Source: Stenotrophomonas daejeonensis
GTDB taxonomy: Bacteria; Pseudomonadota; Gammaproteobacteria; Xanthomonadales; Xanthomonadaceae
NCBI RefSeq assembly: GCF_001431505.1
Contig: NZ_LDJP01000010.1
Span: forward strand, 1-64,000
Length of the DNA: 64,000 bases
Reading direction: 5' to 3'
Shown one piece after another: positions 47,261 to 57,502 of the stretch (the stretch's first letter is position 1; each line of letters starts with the position of its first letter). The notes beneath the pieces were generated by a model that saw only the letters and a program-made list of their open reading frames with translations, searched no databases and had not been told where the DNA came from. Both the position numbers and the translations under genes were made by a program.

Positions 47261-48052
47261 ATGACTTCCCCCCGTCCCGCCCGCCAGGGCCGCGTGGCGC
47301 GTGCCTTCCGCTACCTGTACCGCGTGCCGCTGCTGCTGGTCCACGTCCTCGTGTTCCTGCCGTTGATCCTGCTGCTGATGGCACCGCCGTTCGGCCGCCT
47401 CGGCGCGGCGGCCGACCCGCTGGAACACAAGGTCGTGCGCTGGTGGTCGGGCGGGCTGATGTGGATCTTCGGCTTCCGCCTGCAGCGCCGCGGCCAGCCG
47501 CTGCCGGGGGCGGTGCTGTTCGTCGCCAACCACGTCGGCTGGGTCGACATCAGCATGATCCACAGCCAGAAGATGGTCGGCTTCGTCGCCAAGCGCGAGA
47601 TCGCCAGCTGGCCGCTGGTCGGCTGGGTGGCCAGCCGCGGCCACACCATCTACCACCAGCGCGGCAACACCGAGTCGCTGGACGGGGTGATGGGGGAAAT
47701 GGCCAAGCGCCTGCGCGAAGGCCGGCCGGTGGCGGTGTTCCCGGAAGGCCGCACCCGTGGCGGCCACGAGGTCGGCCCGTTCCACGCACGCATCTTCCAG
47801 GCCGCGGTGGAAACCGGGGTGCCGGTGCAGCCGGTGGCGCTGCGCTACGGCGTGCGCGGCGACGCGCAGACGATGGTGGCGTTCGCGCCGGGCGAAAGCT
47901 TCGCCGGCAACTTCCTGCGCCTGCTCGGTGAGCCGGCGCGCCGCGCCGAGGTGCACTTCCTCGCCCCCATCGGCAGCCACGATGGCGAAGGCCGCCGCCA
48001 CATCGCCGAAACCGCGCGCGCGCGCATCGTGGCGGTGATGGAGGGCGCGTGA
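47261..48052 (+). CDS. 1-acyl-glycerol-3-phosphate acyltransferase family protein
   Basis: A 263-aa PlsC-like acyltransferase adding the second acyl chain to lysophosphatidate or related lipids. Two N-terminal TM segments (about 17-42 and a weaker second) precede the active-site NHVGWVDISM (HX4D), a motif-II region MVGFVAKREI, and FPEGRTRGG (motif III). The ATG at 47261 is preferred; upstream in-frame sequence is shadow of the thioesterase gene. It and the YheT hydrolase downstream could share a transcript. Substrate, PlsC proper or an ornithine-lipid/LPS acyltransferase, is unresolved. Confidence 0.82.
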   Translation: MTSPRPARQGRVARAFRYLYRVPLLLVHVLVFLPLILLLMAPPFGRLGAAADPLEHKVVRWWSGGLMWIFGFRLQRRGQPLPGAVLFVANHVGWVDISMIHSQKMVGFVAKREIASWPLVGWVASRGHTIYHQRGNTESLDGVMGEMAKRLREGRPVAVFPEGRTRGGHEVGPFHARIFQAAVETGVPVQPVALRYGVRGDAQTMVAFAPGESFAGNFLRLLGEPARRAEVHFLAPIGSHDGEGRRHIAETARARIVAVMEGA

Positions 48053-48097
48053 GGCGATGGCGGTGGTCCGCGCCATTTCCCGCACGCATCGCCCGGC

Positions 48098-49096
48098 ATG
48101 GCCGCCATGCTGAGCGCCGCCCAGTACCGACCGCCGCGCTGGCTGCGCAACCCGCACCTGCAGTCGATGCTGGCCTCCAGCAGCGTGCGCCTGCGCCGCG
48201 GCCAGCGGCTGCTGGCCGGCAGCGGCGCAACCACCCGTGAACTGATCCTCGGCGGCGGCGGCGACGTGCGCCTGCAGGCCTGGCACAGCCACGTGCCGGG
48301 CACCGCCCCGGTCGGGCTGGCGCTGCTGCTGCACGGCTGGGAGGGCAGCGCCGAATCCAGCTACATGCGCATGGCCGCCGCGCGCCTGCTCGGGCAGGGC
48401 TTTGACGTGGTGCGGCTGAACTTCCGCGACCACGGCAACACCCACCACCTCAACCCCGGCATCTTCCACTCCTGCCGCATCGGCGAGGTGGTGCATGCCG
48501 CCGCCGACGTGGCCAGCCGCTTCCCCGGCCTGCCGATGGTCGCCGCCGGCTACTCGCTGGGCGGCAACTTCGTGCTGCGCCTGGCCCTGCACGCGCCGGA
48601 CGCCGGCGTGCCACTGCACCACGTCGCCTCGGTCTGTCCGGTGCTGGACCCGGCGGTGACGATGGAGAGCATCGAGCGCGGCCCGGCGATGTACGACTGG
48701 TATTTCCGCCGCAAGTGGACCGGCTCGCTGCGGCGCAAGCGCGCGCTGTTCCCGGAGCTGGCCGACTGCGACGACGACGTGCTGAAGCTGGACATCCGCG
48801 CGCTGACCGGCTGGCTGGTGAACCGGCATACCGACTTCGCCAGCCTGCAGGACTATTTCGACGGCTACTCCATCGCCGGCCAGCGGCTGGCCGGGCTGCG
48901 GGTGCCGGCCAGCATCCTGATGGCGCAGGACGACCCGGTGATCCCGTTCGCCACCTTCGAGCATTGGCAGCTGCCGGCGCACGCGCAACTGGAAACCGCG
49001 CGCTGGGGCGGGCACTGCGGCTTCCTCGAGAACCTGCGCGGCGACGGCTTTTCCGAACGCTGGGTGGCGCAGCGGCTGGCCGCGGCCATCGCGTAG
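48098..49096 (+). CDS. YheT-family alpha/beta hydrolase
   Basis: A 332-aa hydrolase of the YheT/ABHD1-3 group: PPRWLRNPHLQSMLAS at the N-terminus, LLLHGWEGSAESSYM (oxyanion), FRDHGNTHHLNPG, nucleophile elbow AAGYSLGGNFVLR and GGHCGFLEN (catalytic His). The acid is probably in AQDDPVIPF. Function in bacteria is unknown; carboxylesterase-like activity is assumed. The stop TAG (49094-49096) lies in the GTAG head of a REP. It follows the PlsC-like gene by 45 bp. Confidence 0.88.
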   Translation: MAAMLSAAQYRPPRWLRNPHLQSMLASSSVRLRRGQRLLAGSGATTRELILGGGGDVRLQAWHSHVPGTAPVGLALLLHGWEGSAESSYMRMAAARLLGQGFDVVRLNFRDHGNTHHLNPGIFHSCRIGEVVHAAADVASRFPGLPMVAAGYSLGGNFVLRLALHAPDAGVPLHHVASVCPVLDPAVTMESIERGPAMYDWYFRRKWTGSLRRKRALFPELADCDDDVLKLDIRALTGWLVNRHTDFASLQDYFDGYSIAGQRLAGLRVPASILMAQDDPVIPFATFEHWQLPAHAQLETARWGGHCGFLENLRGDGFSERWVAQRLAAAIA

Positions 49097-49161
49097 GGGC
49101 GGGGCCTGCCCCGCCCGTGCACATCGCCGCCGAGGACATGCGGAGCAAGCTCCGCATCTAC
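49093..49161. repeat. mixed REP pair, head overlaps the YheT stop codon
   Basis: Left unit: GTAG 49093-49096 (its TAG is the YheT stop) with GGGCGGGGC/GCCCCGCCC (49097-49116). Right unit: ATGCGGAGC/GCTCCGCAT (49138-49157) ending in CTAC, so its GTAG head is on the minus strand. The two units are of different subtypes. The TPR gene starts 33 bp downstream. Confidence 0.75.
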
Positions 49162-49194
49162 AATGCGTGTTTTGCGCCCTCACGCCGGACCATC

Positions 49195-51264
49195 ATGCAA
49201 GACACCCTCATCCAAGCCCTGCGCCGCAACGCCACCGACGAGGCCGTGGCCACCGCCCGGCAGTGGGTCACCGCCGAACCGCAGCAGCCGCAGGCCCACC
49301 GCTGGCTGGCGCTGGCACTGCAACAGCATGGCGACGTCGACGCCGCGCAGGCCAGCCTGGAACAGGCACTGGCACTGGCGCCGGACGATGCCGCCCTGCA
49401 CCTGCAGCACGCCGGCCTGCTGCTGGCGCAGCGCCAGCTCGACGCCGCCGGTGCCGCGCTGGACCGCACCACCGCGCTCAACCCCAACGAATTTTCCGCC
49501 TACCTGATGCAGGCGCACCTGGCGCTGGCGCGCGAGGACATCGACGAGGCCGAGCGCCTCGGCCGCCTCGCCGCGCGGGTGCAGCCGGACAGCCCCGAGC
49601 TGGGCACGGTCGAAGGCATGGTCGCGCTGCGCCGCGGCGACGTGGACCGCGCGCTGGCGGTGCTGTCGGCCGCCAGCCAGCGCCTGCCCGACGACCCGCG
49701 CGTGCTCTACGCGCTGGGCTTGGCCTATCTCGGCAAGGGCATGCTGGCCTTCGCCGAGCAGGCGTTCCGCCGCGTCCTCGAACTGAACCCGGCCAACCAC
49801 GCCCTGCACGGCCTGCTGGTGCAGCTGGCGCTGCGCCAGGGCCATACCGACCGGGCCGCCGAGGCCATGCGCCAGGTGCTGGCCACGCCACAGGGCGACA
49901 ACCCCGGCATGCACCGGCTGGCCGGCGAACTGGAACTGGCCTCGGGCCAGCCGCTGCAGGCACTGGAACACCTGCGCCCGCTGCTCGCGCAGCTGCCCGG
50001 CGACCGCGCCACCCTGCAACTGCTGCTGCTCGCGTGGCAGCGACTGGGCCGCGACGAGGAAGCGCGCAGCGAGCTGGACGCCGCCCTTGCCAACCACCCG
50101 CAACTGCACGACCTGTGGCTGTCGCGGCTGGCGGTAGCCGCGGTCGGCAGCGACGAAGCAGTGGACGTGGTCGAACGCTGGCTGGCGGCGATGCCCGAAC
50201 ACATCCCGGCGCTGGAAGCGCGCATGCGCCTGCACGACATGAAGGACGAAGCCGACGACGCCGAAACCGTGGCCAAGCACATCGTCGCGCTGGAACCGGG
50301 CCGCGCCAGCGGCGAGCAGCGCATCGTCGAAGCCCTGCTGGCACGCGACCCGGCCGCCGCCATCGCCCACGTGCAGGTCCTGCTCGACAACGCCCCCGCC
50401 GCCGCGAAGCCGGCATTGCGCGGCTGGCTGGGCGCGGTGCAGGACCGCGCCGGCGAACCGGCGGCGGCGCTGGCCACCTGGCTGCAGCAGCATGCCGACC
50501 AGGCCCCCGTGCGGCTGCCGCTGCCGCCGCAGGCCAAGGCCCCGGGCGAATGGCCGGCGCTGGGCGAAGTGGCGCAGGACAACCCGGTGCGGCCGATGTT
50601 CGTCTGGGGTGCCCCCGGCTCCGGCGTCGAGCGCGTGGTCAGGGCGATGGCCGCGGCCAGCCCGGTGCTGCGCGGCGACCGCTTCGGCCCCACCCCGCCG
50701 GACGACGCCTTCCAGAATTTCAACACCCTGCAGCGCCTGTCCGACGGCAGCCTCGATGCCGCCCAGCTCGTGCAACAGTGGCGCGACGGCCTGCCGGCGC
50801 GCGGCATCGCCGACGGCAACGTCATCGACTGGCTGCTGTGGTGGGACAACGCCCTGCTGTGGGCGCTGCGCCCGCAGCTGCCGGAAGGCCGGCTGGTGGT
50901 GGCGCTGCGCGACCCGCGCGACATGCTGGTGGAATGGCTGGCGCTGGGCGCCCCGGCGCCGCTGGCGCTGGCCTCGGCCGACGAAGCCGCGCGCTGGCTG
51001 GCGCGCGCGCTGGAACAGGTGGCCGACCTGCACGAACAGGACCTTTACCCGCTGCTGATCCTGCACACCGACGCCGCGGCCAACGACCCGGCGGCAATGG
51101 CCGCGCTGCTGGAACAGGCCTTCGGCCTGCGCTTCCCGGTGGCGCGCAGCCTTGGCCCGACCACCATCGCGGCCGGCCACTGGCGCCGTTTCGCGCAGGT
51201 GCTGGCCGCCGAATTCGCCAAGCTGACCCCGGTCGCGGTGCGGCTGGGCTACCCCGAGGCCTGA
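49195..51264 (+). CDS. TPR protein with C-terminal sulfotransferase-like domain
   Basis: A 689-aa protein. Residues 1-420 are about twelve helical TPR-like repeats ([40 protein letters not shown]). Residues about 455-689 resemble a sulfotransferase: FVWGAPGSGVERVVRAM in place of the 5'-phosphosulfate loop, LRDPRDMLVEWL as a 3'-phosphate motif and PDDAFQNFN between them. The 5' loop is close to a P-loop and lacks the usual GTT, so catalysis is uncertain. TPR-sulfotransferase fusions are widespread in xanthomonads; substrate unknown. It follows a REP pair and precedes a PEBP gene. Confidence 0.75.
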   Translation: MQDTLIQALRRNATDEAVATARQWVTAEPQQPQAHRWLALALQQHGDVDAAQASLEQALALAPDDAALHLQHAGLLLAQRQLDAAGAALDRTTALNPNEFSAYLMQAHLALAREDIDEAERLGRLAARVQPDSPELGTVEGMVALRRGDVDRALAVLSAASQRLPDDPRVLYALGLAYLGKGMLAFAEQAFRRVLELNPANHALHGLLVQLALRQGHTDRAAEAMRQVLATPQGDNPGMHRLAGELELASGQPLQALEHLRPLLAQLPGDRATLQLLLLAWQRLGRDEEARSELDAALANHPQLHDLWLSRLAVAAVGSDEAVDVVERWLAAMPEHIPALEARMRLHDMKDEADDAETVAKHIVALEPGRASGEQRIVEALLARDPAAAIAHVQVLLDNAPAAAKPALRGWLGAVQDRAGEPAAALATWLQQHADQAPVRLPLPPQAKAPGEWPALGEVAQDNPVRPMFVWGAPGSGVERVVRAMAAASPVLRGDRFGPTPPDDAFQNFNTLQRLSDGSLDAAQLVQQWRDGLPARGIADGNVIDWLLWWDNALLWALRPQLPEGRLVVALRDPRDMLVEWLALGAPAPLALASADEAARWLARALEQVADLHEQDLYPLLILHTDAAANDPAAMAALLEQAFGLRFPVARSLGPTTIAAGHWRRFAQVLAAEFAKLTPVAVRLGYPEA

Positions 51265-51277
51265 CCCGCAGGAGGAC

Positions 51278-51913
51278 ATGATGAAACTGAGCAGCCAGAG
51301 TTTCGGCAACGGCCAGCCGATCCCGGCCGAATTCGCCGCCGGCGGCAGCGACGGCTTCGCCGGCAACCGCAACCCGCAGCTGGCGTGGAGCGAGGTGCCC
51401 GAAGGCACCCGCTCGTTCGCGCTGGTCTGCGTGGACCCGGACGCACCGACCGTGCCGGAGCTGGTCGGCCGCGACGACGTGAGCATCCCGCTCGACCAGC
51501 CGCGCGGCCACTTCATCCACTGGGTGATGGTGGACATCCCCGCGGCACTGCGCGAACTGGCCGCGGGCAGCTGCAGCGACGGCTTCAGCGCGCGCGGCAA
51601 GCAGCCGCCACCCGGCCCGGCCGGCGCCCGCCAGGGTTTGAACGACTACACCGGCTGGTTCGCCGCCGACCCGGACCTGTCCGGCAGCTACCGCGGCTAC
51701 GACGGCCCGTACCCGCCGTTCAACGACGAGCGCGTGCACCGCTACTTCTTCCGCCTGTACGCGCTGGACGTCGAACGGCTGCCGCTGGAAGGCGACTTCA
51801 CCGCCGCCGACGCCCACCGCGCCATGCACGGCCACGTGCTGGCCGAAGCAGCGATCCACGGCAGCTACACGCTGAACCCCGCGCTGGGCGACGGTTCCTC
51901 CGTCACGGCTTGA
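51278..51913 (+). CDS. YbhB/YbcL family PEBP (Raf kinase inhibitor-like) protein
   Basis: A 211-aa phosphatidylethanolamine-binding-fold protein: NPQLAWSEVPEGTRSFALVC, VDPDAPTVPELVGRDD (DPDxP), GHFIHWVMVDIP (HWxxxxIP) and YRGYDGPYPPFNDERVHRYFF (GPxPP, HRYxF). No signal peptide. Bacterial homologues have no settled role. The ATGATG allows start at 51278 or 51281. Its 3' end overlaps the convergent membrane-protein gene by 11 bp. Confidence 0.88.
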   Translation: MMKLSSQSFGNGQPIPAEFAAGGSDGFAGNRNPQLAWSEVPEGTRSFALVCVDPDAPTVPELVGRDDVSIPLDQPRGHFIHWVMVDIPAALRELAAGSCSDGFSARGKQPPPGPAGARQGLNDYTGWFAADPDLSGSYRGYDGPYPPFNDERVHRYFFRLYALDVERLPLEGDFTAADAHRAMHGHVLAEAAIHGSYTLNPALGDGSSVTA

Positions 51914-53330
51914 CCGAAGGCGGCCGCCAATGCCAGCGGCCGGTTTCGTCGATCACCAGGCAGTGCCGCGCGCTGGCGGGGCATCGCGTTGCCACCCGGA
52001 TATCGCCGGGGGCAATGCCAAGGCGCCACGCAAGCCCCGCTTGCCCCAGGGCGTAGAAGCGGTGTTCGTCGCGTATGGCGACGTGCATCGGCGCCGGCAC
52101 CGGCTGGCGTTCGAGGTCCTGCAGCAACGATTCGGCCCAGCGTGCGCGGCCGATCAGGCCGGGATGGTCCAGCCGGCGGCTGCCCTCCACCGCGATCCAC
52201 GAAGAAAGTGCGATCAGGGCGGCGACCACGAGCACCTGCGCATCGTCGGCGACGCAACGCGCCAGCGCGATCACCGGGAAGACGGCGGCGATGGCAGCGT
52301 AATAGGCGTAACTGTTCCACGAGAACAGGAAGTACGGCCCATAGGCGAGCCCGGCGAACACGGCCACTGCAACCCACTGCCGGCGCAGCAACCGCGACCG
52401 GCCACGCCACGACGCGATGCCCCAGGCAGCCAGCATGGGCAGCGCGGTGGCGGCAATCCAGGCCAGGGCCTGCATCCGGTCGCCGGTGAGCACCATGCGC
52501 AGCGCTTCGCGCGGCACGTTCGACATCCAGGCCACGAAGGAAAGCGTGTTGCGGACGAGATTGCCGCCCACGGTCAGCTCGTAGGCCGTGTCGGCATCGG
52601 TGGTGAAACGTGCGCGCAGGACGAGCCATGCGGCCACCACGCCGACACAGGCCAGCCACGCCACGAGCGCGCCTCGACCAGGCCGGCCCGCACCGACGAA
52701 CCACGCCACGACCAGCATCAACCCCGGCGTCAGCGCCGCCGATTCCTTGCTCAGCAGGCCCAGTGCCAGCAGGACCGGCGTCGATGCCAGCAACAGGGCG
52801 CGGCGTACCGGCGCCGCGTCGCGGGCACTTGCCCAGGCGGCCAGCAGCAAGGTGGTGAACAGCGCCAGCATGGCGTTGTTGGCGGCGGCGGCCCAATGCA
52901 GGGGCAGCAGGTGCATTGCCAGTGCGGCGTACACGATGCCGGCGATGGCCGCGATGCGACCGGCATGCGGCCAGCGGCAGGCACGCGCCAGGCGGAACCC
53001 GAACAGCGCCACGCCCAGGCTGGCGGCCATGTGCAGGACCAGGCTCACCACGTGCGCGGAATGGGCGTTGCCGCCCAGTACCGCCTCGACCCAGCGCCAG
53101 TAGCCTTCCTGCGACAACGGCCGCCAGAACAGCAGCGGCGAGGTCGGCCAGAAATCCGACCACCACGGCATGCCCGCGGCATTGGTCGCGCGGGCAGCCA
53201 GCAGGAAGACGTAGTCGTCGCCCCAGAATGGCGTCTTCAACGCCGGCAGCCACATCACCAGCGCGGATACGGCCAGCAGGGCCACCGCCCCCCAGGGAAG
53301 AAGCATGCTGTTTCTCGCGTGGTGGTTCAT
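51903..53330 (-). CDS. multi-TM glycosyltransferase-like membrane protein
   Basis: A 475-aa integral membrane protein with about 10-11 TM segments. After TM1 the acidic loop TPFWGDDYVFLL (Asp pair early in the first periplasmic loop) resembles GT-C glycosyltransferases such as PMT/ArnT-like proteins; a C-terminal soluble part ends RHCLVIDETGRWHWRP. Undecaprenyl-phosphate-sugar transfer to LPS or protein would be expected of such a fold, but nothing here fixes donor or acceptor. ATG 53330 is chosen for MNHHARNSMLLPWG. It is convergent with the PEBP gene and divergent from bioF. Confidence 0.7.
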   Translation of the reverse strand: MNHHARNSMLLPWGAVALLAVSALVMWLPALKTPFWGDDYVFLLAARATNAAGMPWWSDFWPTSPLLFWRPLSQEGYWRWVEAVLGGNAHSAHVVSLVLHMAASLGVALFGFRLARACRWPHAGRIAAIAGIVYAALAMHLLPLHWAAAANNAMLALFTTLLLAAWASARDAAPVRRALLLASTPVLLALGLLSKESAALTPGLMLVVAWFVGAGRPGRGALVAWLACVGVVAAWLVLRARFTTDADTAYELTVGGNLVRNTLSFVAWMSNVPREALRMVLTGDRMQALAWIAATALPMLAAWGIASWRGRSRLLRRQWVAVAVFAGLAYGPYFLFSWNSYAYYAAIAAVFPVIALARCVADDAQVLVVAALIALSSWIAVEGSRRLDHPGLIGRARWAESLLQDLERQPVPAPMHVAIRDEHRFYALGQAGLAWRLGIAPGDIRVATRCPASARHCLVIDETGRWHWRPPSVKP

Positions 53331-53465
53331 GGCTGGCAGGCACGGGTCCGGGAGGCGCGGCATCGTACCAGCCGGGGATGGTCCCTCCACCGGAAACCCC
53401 GCCCCGCAAGCGGTTCCGCCTGCAACCGGTTAACCTAACGGGCCGTCCACCCCGCCACCGACGTC

Positions 53466-54677
<1,212 letters not shown>

Positions 54678-54687
54678 GCGGAACGCC

Positions 54688-55455
54688 ATGCACATCCACG
54701 TCACCGGCCGTGGCCCGGCACTGGTCCTGATCCACGGCTGGGCGCTGCACGGCGGCATCTTCGCGCCGCTGGTCGAACGACTGTCGCCGCGGTTCCAACT
54801 GCACGTCGTCGACCTGCCCGGCCACGGTTTCAGCCGCGACGACTCCACCCCGCTGCGCCTGCCGTACCTGGTCAACGCCATCGCCGCGGCCACGCCGCCG
54901 GCGGTGTGGTGCGGCTGGTCGCTGGGCGGGCTGGTGGCACTGCACGCGGCGGCGACGCTGCCGCAGGTGCGCGGACTGGCGATGCTGGCCGCCACGCCGC
55001 GCTTCGTCCGCGACGACAGCTGGCCCGACGCGGTCGAGCGCAGCGTGTTCGAGCAGTTCGGCCACGACCTGGAACAGGACTACCGTGGCACGCTGGAACG
55101 CTTCCTCGCGCTCGACGTGATGGGCTCGCAGCACGCGCGCAGCGAACTGCGGGCGCTGCGCGACGCCCTGGTCGAGCGCGGCGAGCCGGCCCCGCGCGCC
55201 CTGCACGAAGGCCTGTCCCTGCTGGAGCGCGGCGACCTGCGCGGCGCACTGCCCACCCTGCGCAAGCCGGGCCTGTGGATCGGCGGCCAGCGCGACCGGC
55301 TGGTGCCGGCCAGGGCCATGCACACCGCCGCCGCACTGGCACCGGCCGACCTGCACGTCGCGCACACCATCGACGGCGGTGGCCATGCGCCCTTCCTCGG
55401 CCATGCCGACCACGTGGCCGACCTGCTGCGCACCTTCGTCGACCGCTGCTCCTGA
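54688..55455 (+). CDS. bioH: pimeloyl-ACP methyl ester carboxylesterase
   Basis: Alpha/beta hydrolase that removes the methyl group from pimeloyl-ACP methyl ester, ending the BioC/BioH route. The 255-aa protein has LVLIHGWALHGGIF, DLPGHGFS, the nucleophile WCGWSLGGL (Ser), GGQRDRLVPAR (acid) and GGGHAPFLGHAD (His). All three catalytic residues are present. It sits between bioF and bioC with 10- and 26-bp gaps, so one operon. Confidence 0.94.
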   Translation: MHIHVTGRGPALVLIHGWALHGGIFAPLVERLSPRFQLHVVDLPGHGFSRDDSTPLRLPYLVNAIAAATPPAVWCGWSLGGLVALHAAATLPQVRGLAMLAATPRFVRDDSWPDAVERSVFEQFGHDLEQDYRGTLERFLALDVMGSQHARSELRALRDALVERGEPAPRALHEGLSLLERGDLRGALPTLRKPGLWIGGQRDRLVPARAMHTAAALAPADLHVAHTIDGGGHAPFLGHADHVADLLRTFVDRCS

Positions 55456-55481
55456 ATCCCGCTCCACGCCGCCAGACCGCC

Positions 55482-56369
55482 ATGCCCTCCCTGTTCGACC
55501 GCAAGCACGTCCGCCGCGCGTTCTCGCGCTCCGCCGCCAGCTACCACGCCGCCGCCGCGCTGCAGCAGGAAGTGGCCAGGCGCCTGCTGGAATCGCTGGA
55601 CTACCTGGACGACAAGCAGCCGCAGGTGGTGCTCGACGTCGGCAGCGGCCCGGCGCATGCCAGCGCGACGATGAAGAAACGCTGGCCGAAGGCGCAGGTG
55701 ATCGCGCTCGACCTCGCCCTGCCGATGCTGGCCGAAGCCAAGAAGCAGGCCGGCTGGTGGCGGCCGTTCTCACGCCTGTGCGCCGACGCGCGCGCGCTGC
55801 CGCTGGCCGACAACAGCGTCGACCTGATCCACAGCAACCTGTGCCTGCAATGGGTGGAAGACCTGCCGGCGGTGTTCGCCGGGTTCCGCCGCGTGCTCAA
55901 GCCCGGCGGCCTGCTGCTGTGCTCCACCTTCGGCCCGGACACGCTGATGGAGCTGCGCGAAGCCTTCGCGCAGGCCGACGACCGCGCGCACGTCAGCCAC
56001 TTCGCGGCCATCGCCCAGTTCGGCGACGCGCTGATGATGGCCGGCTTCCGCGACCCGGTGCTGGACCGCGACCTGTTCACCCTCACCTACGACGACCTGC
56101 CGGCGCTGATGCGCGAGCTGAAGGCGCTGGGCGCCACCAACGCGATGAACGAGCGCCGCCGCACCCTCACCGGCCGCGGCCGCCTCGCCGCCGCGAGCCG
56201 CGCCTACGACGCCATGCGCCGGCCCGACGGCAAGTTGCCGAGCAGCTGGGAAGTCATCTACGCCCACGCCTGGGCGCCGGAACCGGGCGCCCCGATCCGC
56301 GAGCACGGCCACGACGTCGCCGCGGTGCCGGTGTCGGCGATCCCGATCCGCCGCAAGAACCCCTCGTAG
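55482..56369 (+). CDS. bioC: malonyl-ACP O-methyltransferase
   Basis: SAM-dependent methyltransferase starting pimelate synthesis by methylating malonyl-ACP. The 295-aa protein has RAFSRSAASYHAAAALQQEV at the N-terminus, SAM loop VLDVGSGPAHASATM, ALDLALPML, DLIHSNLCLQWVEDLPAVF and CSTFGPDTLMELREAF, the BioC pattern. It closes bioF-bioH-bioC. Its TAG stop (56367-56369) belongs to the GTAG head of a REP pair. Confidence 0.94.
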   Translation: MPSLFDRKHVRRAFSRSAASYHAAAALQQEVARRLLESLDYLDDKQPQVVLDVGSGPAHASATMKKRWPKAQVIALDLALPMLAEAKKQAGWWRPFSRLCADARALPLADNSVDLIHSNLCLQWVEDLPAVFAGFRRVLKPGGLLLCSTFGPDTLMELREAFAQADDRAHVSHFAAIAQFGDALMMAGFRDPVLDRDLFTLTYDDLPALMRELKALGATNAMNERRRTLTGRGRLAAASRAYDAMRRPDGKLPSSWEVIYAHAWAPEPGAPIREHGHDVAAVPVSAIPIRRKNPS

Positions 56370-56436
56370 GCGCGCACCTTGGTGCGCGAGAGGCTTTCCC
56401 AGCAATGCCCCCTCGCGCACCAAGGTGCGCGCCTAC
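56366..56436. repeat. GTAG-headed REP pair (type A), head overlaps the bioC stop
   Basis: Perfect 25-bp inverted arms (56366-56390 and 56412-56436) around a 21-bp loop; the first arm begins GTAGGCGCGCACCTTGGTGC. It is almost the same as 8359-8430, with one base class changed after GTAGG. The head's TAG terminates bioC. It fills the space to the convergent SnoaL gene and may terminate both. Confidence 0.85.
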
Positions 56437-56443
56437 GGGCAGC

Positions 56444-56872
56444 TCAGCCGCCGACCTGCGCAATCCAGTCCTGCAGGTTGTAGTAGTTGCTGACCCGCGC
56501 GATCGCGCCGTCGCGGACCTCGAAGAACGCGCCGCCGGGCAGCACGTAGCGCTGGCCATTGGCCGGCGGCAGCCCCTCGTCGGTGTGGTGGTACTGGCCA
56601 TGCACCACGTATTCGGCGGCCACCCGCGTGCCGTCGTCGCTGGCCATCACCACCACGTCGTGCAACTGCTCGCGGTAGCTGGCCTGCATGCGCCGCAGGA
56701 ACGCGGCGAACGCCTCGCGGCCGGTTTCGCGCTCGCCCTGGTTCAGGTCGTGCGCGACGTCGTGGGAAAGGCAGCGCAGCATCCCGTCCCAATCACCGTG
56801 GTTGAAGGCGGCGTAGTAGTCGTCGACGAGGGCGGCGGCCCGTTGCCGGGCGGAGGAAGCGTCGTGGTTCAT
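56444..56872 (-). CDS. SnoaL/NTF2-like protein
   Basis: A 142-aa cone-shaped alpha+beta barrel of the ketosteroid-isomerase-related family: ALVDDYYAAFNHGDWDGMLRC, VAHDLNQGERETGREAFAAFL, VAAEYVVHGQYHHTDEGLPP, and FFEVRDGAIARVSNYYNLQDW. Substrate unknown; many such proteins are orphan enzymes or binding proteins. It starts at ATG 56872 and lies 24 bp after the YdcF gene on the same strand, so may be the last gene of dehydratase-ydcF-snoaL. Confidence 0.82.
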   Translation of the reverse strand: MNHDASSARQRAAALVDDYYAAFNHGDWDGMLRCLSHDVAHDLNQGERETGREAFAAFLRRMQASYREQLHDVVVMASDDGTRVAAEYVVHGQYHHTDEGLPPANGQRYVLPGGAFFEVRDGAIARVSNYYNLQDWIAQVGG

Positions 56873-56896
56873 GCGGTTTTCCAGAGGTGGCGCGGC

Positions 56897-57502
56897 TCAG
56901 GCACCGCGGACGAACAGGTCGCGGTGGAAGAAGTAGATTTCCTGCGCGAGGAAGCGCCAGCTGGTGTGGAAGCTGCGGAAGCGCGTGCTCGGCGTGGAGC
57001 TGGCCAGCGCGTCGATGCCCAGCTCGTCGGACAGGCGCAGCGCGCGCGCCATGTGCAGCGGGTCGCTGACCAGGATTACCCGGTGCATGCCGTGCGCCTC
57101 CATCAGCCGCTTGGCCTCGATCAGGTTCTGGCGGGTGGTGCGCGAGCGGCTTTCGATCAGGATGTCCCGCGCGGGGACGTCCTGTTTCAGCGCATAACGG
57201 CGCGCCACCTGCGCTTCGGAGAAGCGCGCGCCGGCGCCGCCGAAGCCGCCGGTGAAGATCAGTTTGGGCGCATAACCCTGCCGGTAAAGGTCCAGGCCGT
57301 GGCGGATGCGCTCTTCGAACACCGGCGACGGCTTGGCGTCGTAGGCGGCGGCGCCGAGCACGATGATCGCGTCGGCCGGCGCGGCCTGGTCGCGGTCGCC
57401 CACCCAGATGATCCATGCCGCCACGCCCAGCAGCCACAGCAGCAGCAGCACGAGCAGCCGCCACAGCCAGCCGAGCATGCCGCGGGGACGCCTGCGGCTC
57501 AT
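56897..57502 (-). CDS. YdcF/ElyC-type DUF218 membrane protein
   Basis: A 201-aa protein with a basic start (MSRRRPRGMLGW), one TM (about 10-34) and a DUF218 domain: ADAIIVLGAAAYDAKPSPV, KLIFTGGFGGAGARFSEA, RTTRQNLIEAKRLM and VILVSDPLHMARALRL. ElyC and SanA relatives affect envelope integrity. The ATG overlaps the dehydratase stop (ATGA), so it is coupled to it. It probably acts in the periplasm or outer face of the inner membrane. Confidence 0.85.
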   Translation of the reverse strand: MSRRRPRGMLGWLWRLLVLLLLWLLGVAAWIIWVGDRDQAAPADAIIVLGAAAYDAKPSPVFEERIRHGLDLYRQGYAPKLIFTGGFGGAGARFSEAQVARRYALKQDVPARDILIESRSRTTRQNLIEAKRLMEAHGMHRVILVSDPLHMARALRLSDELGIDALASSTPSTRFRSFHTSWRFLAQEIYFFHRDLFVRGA

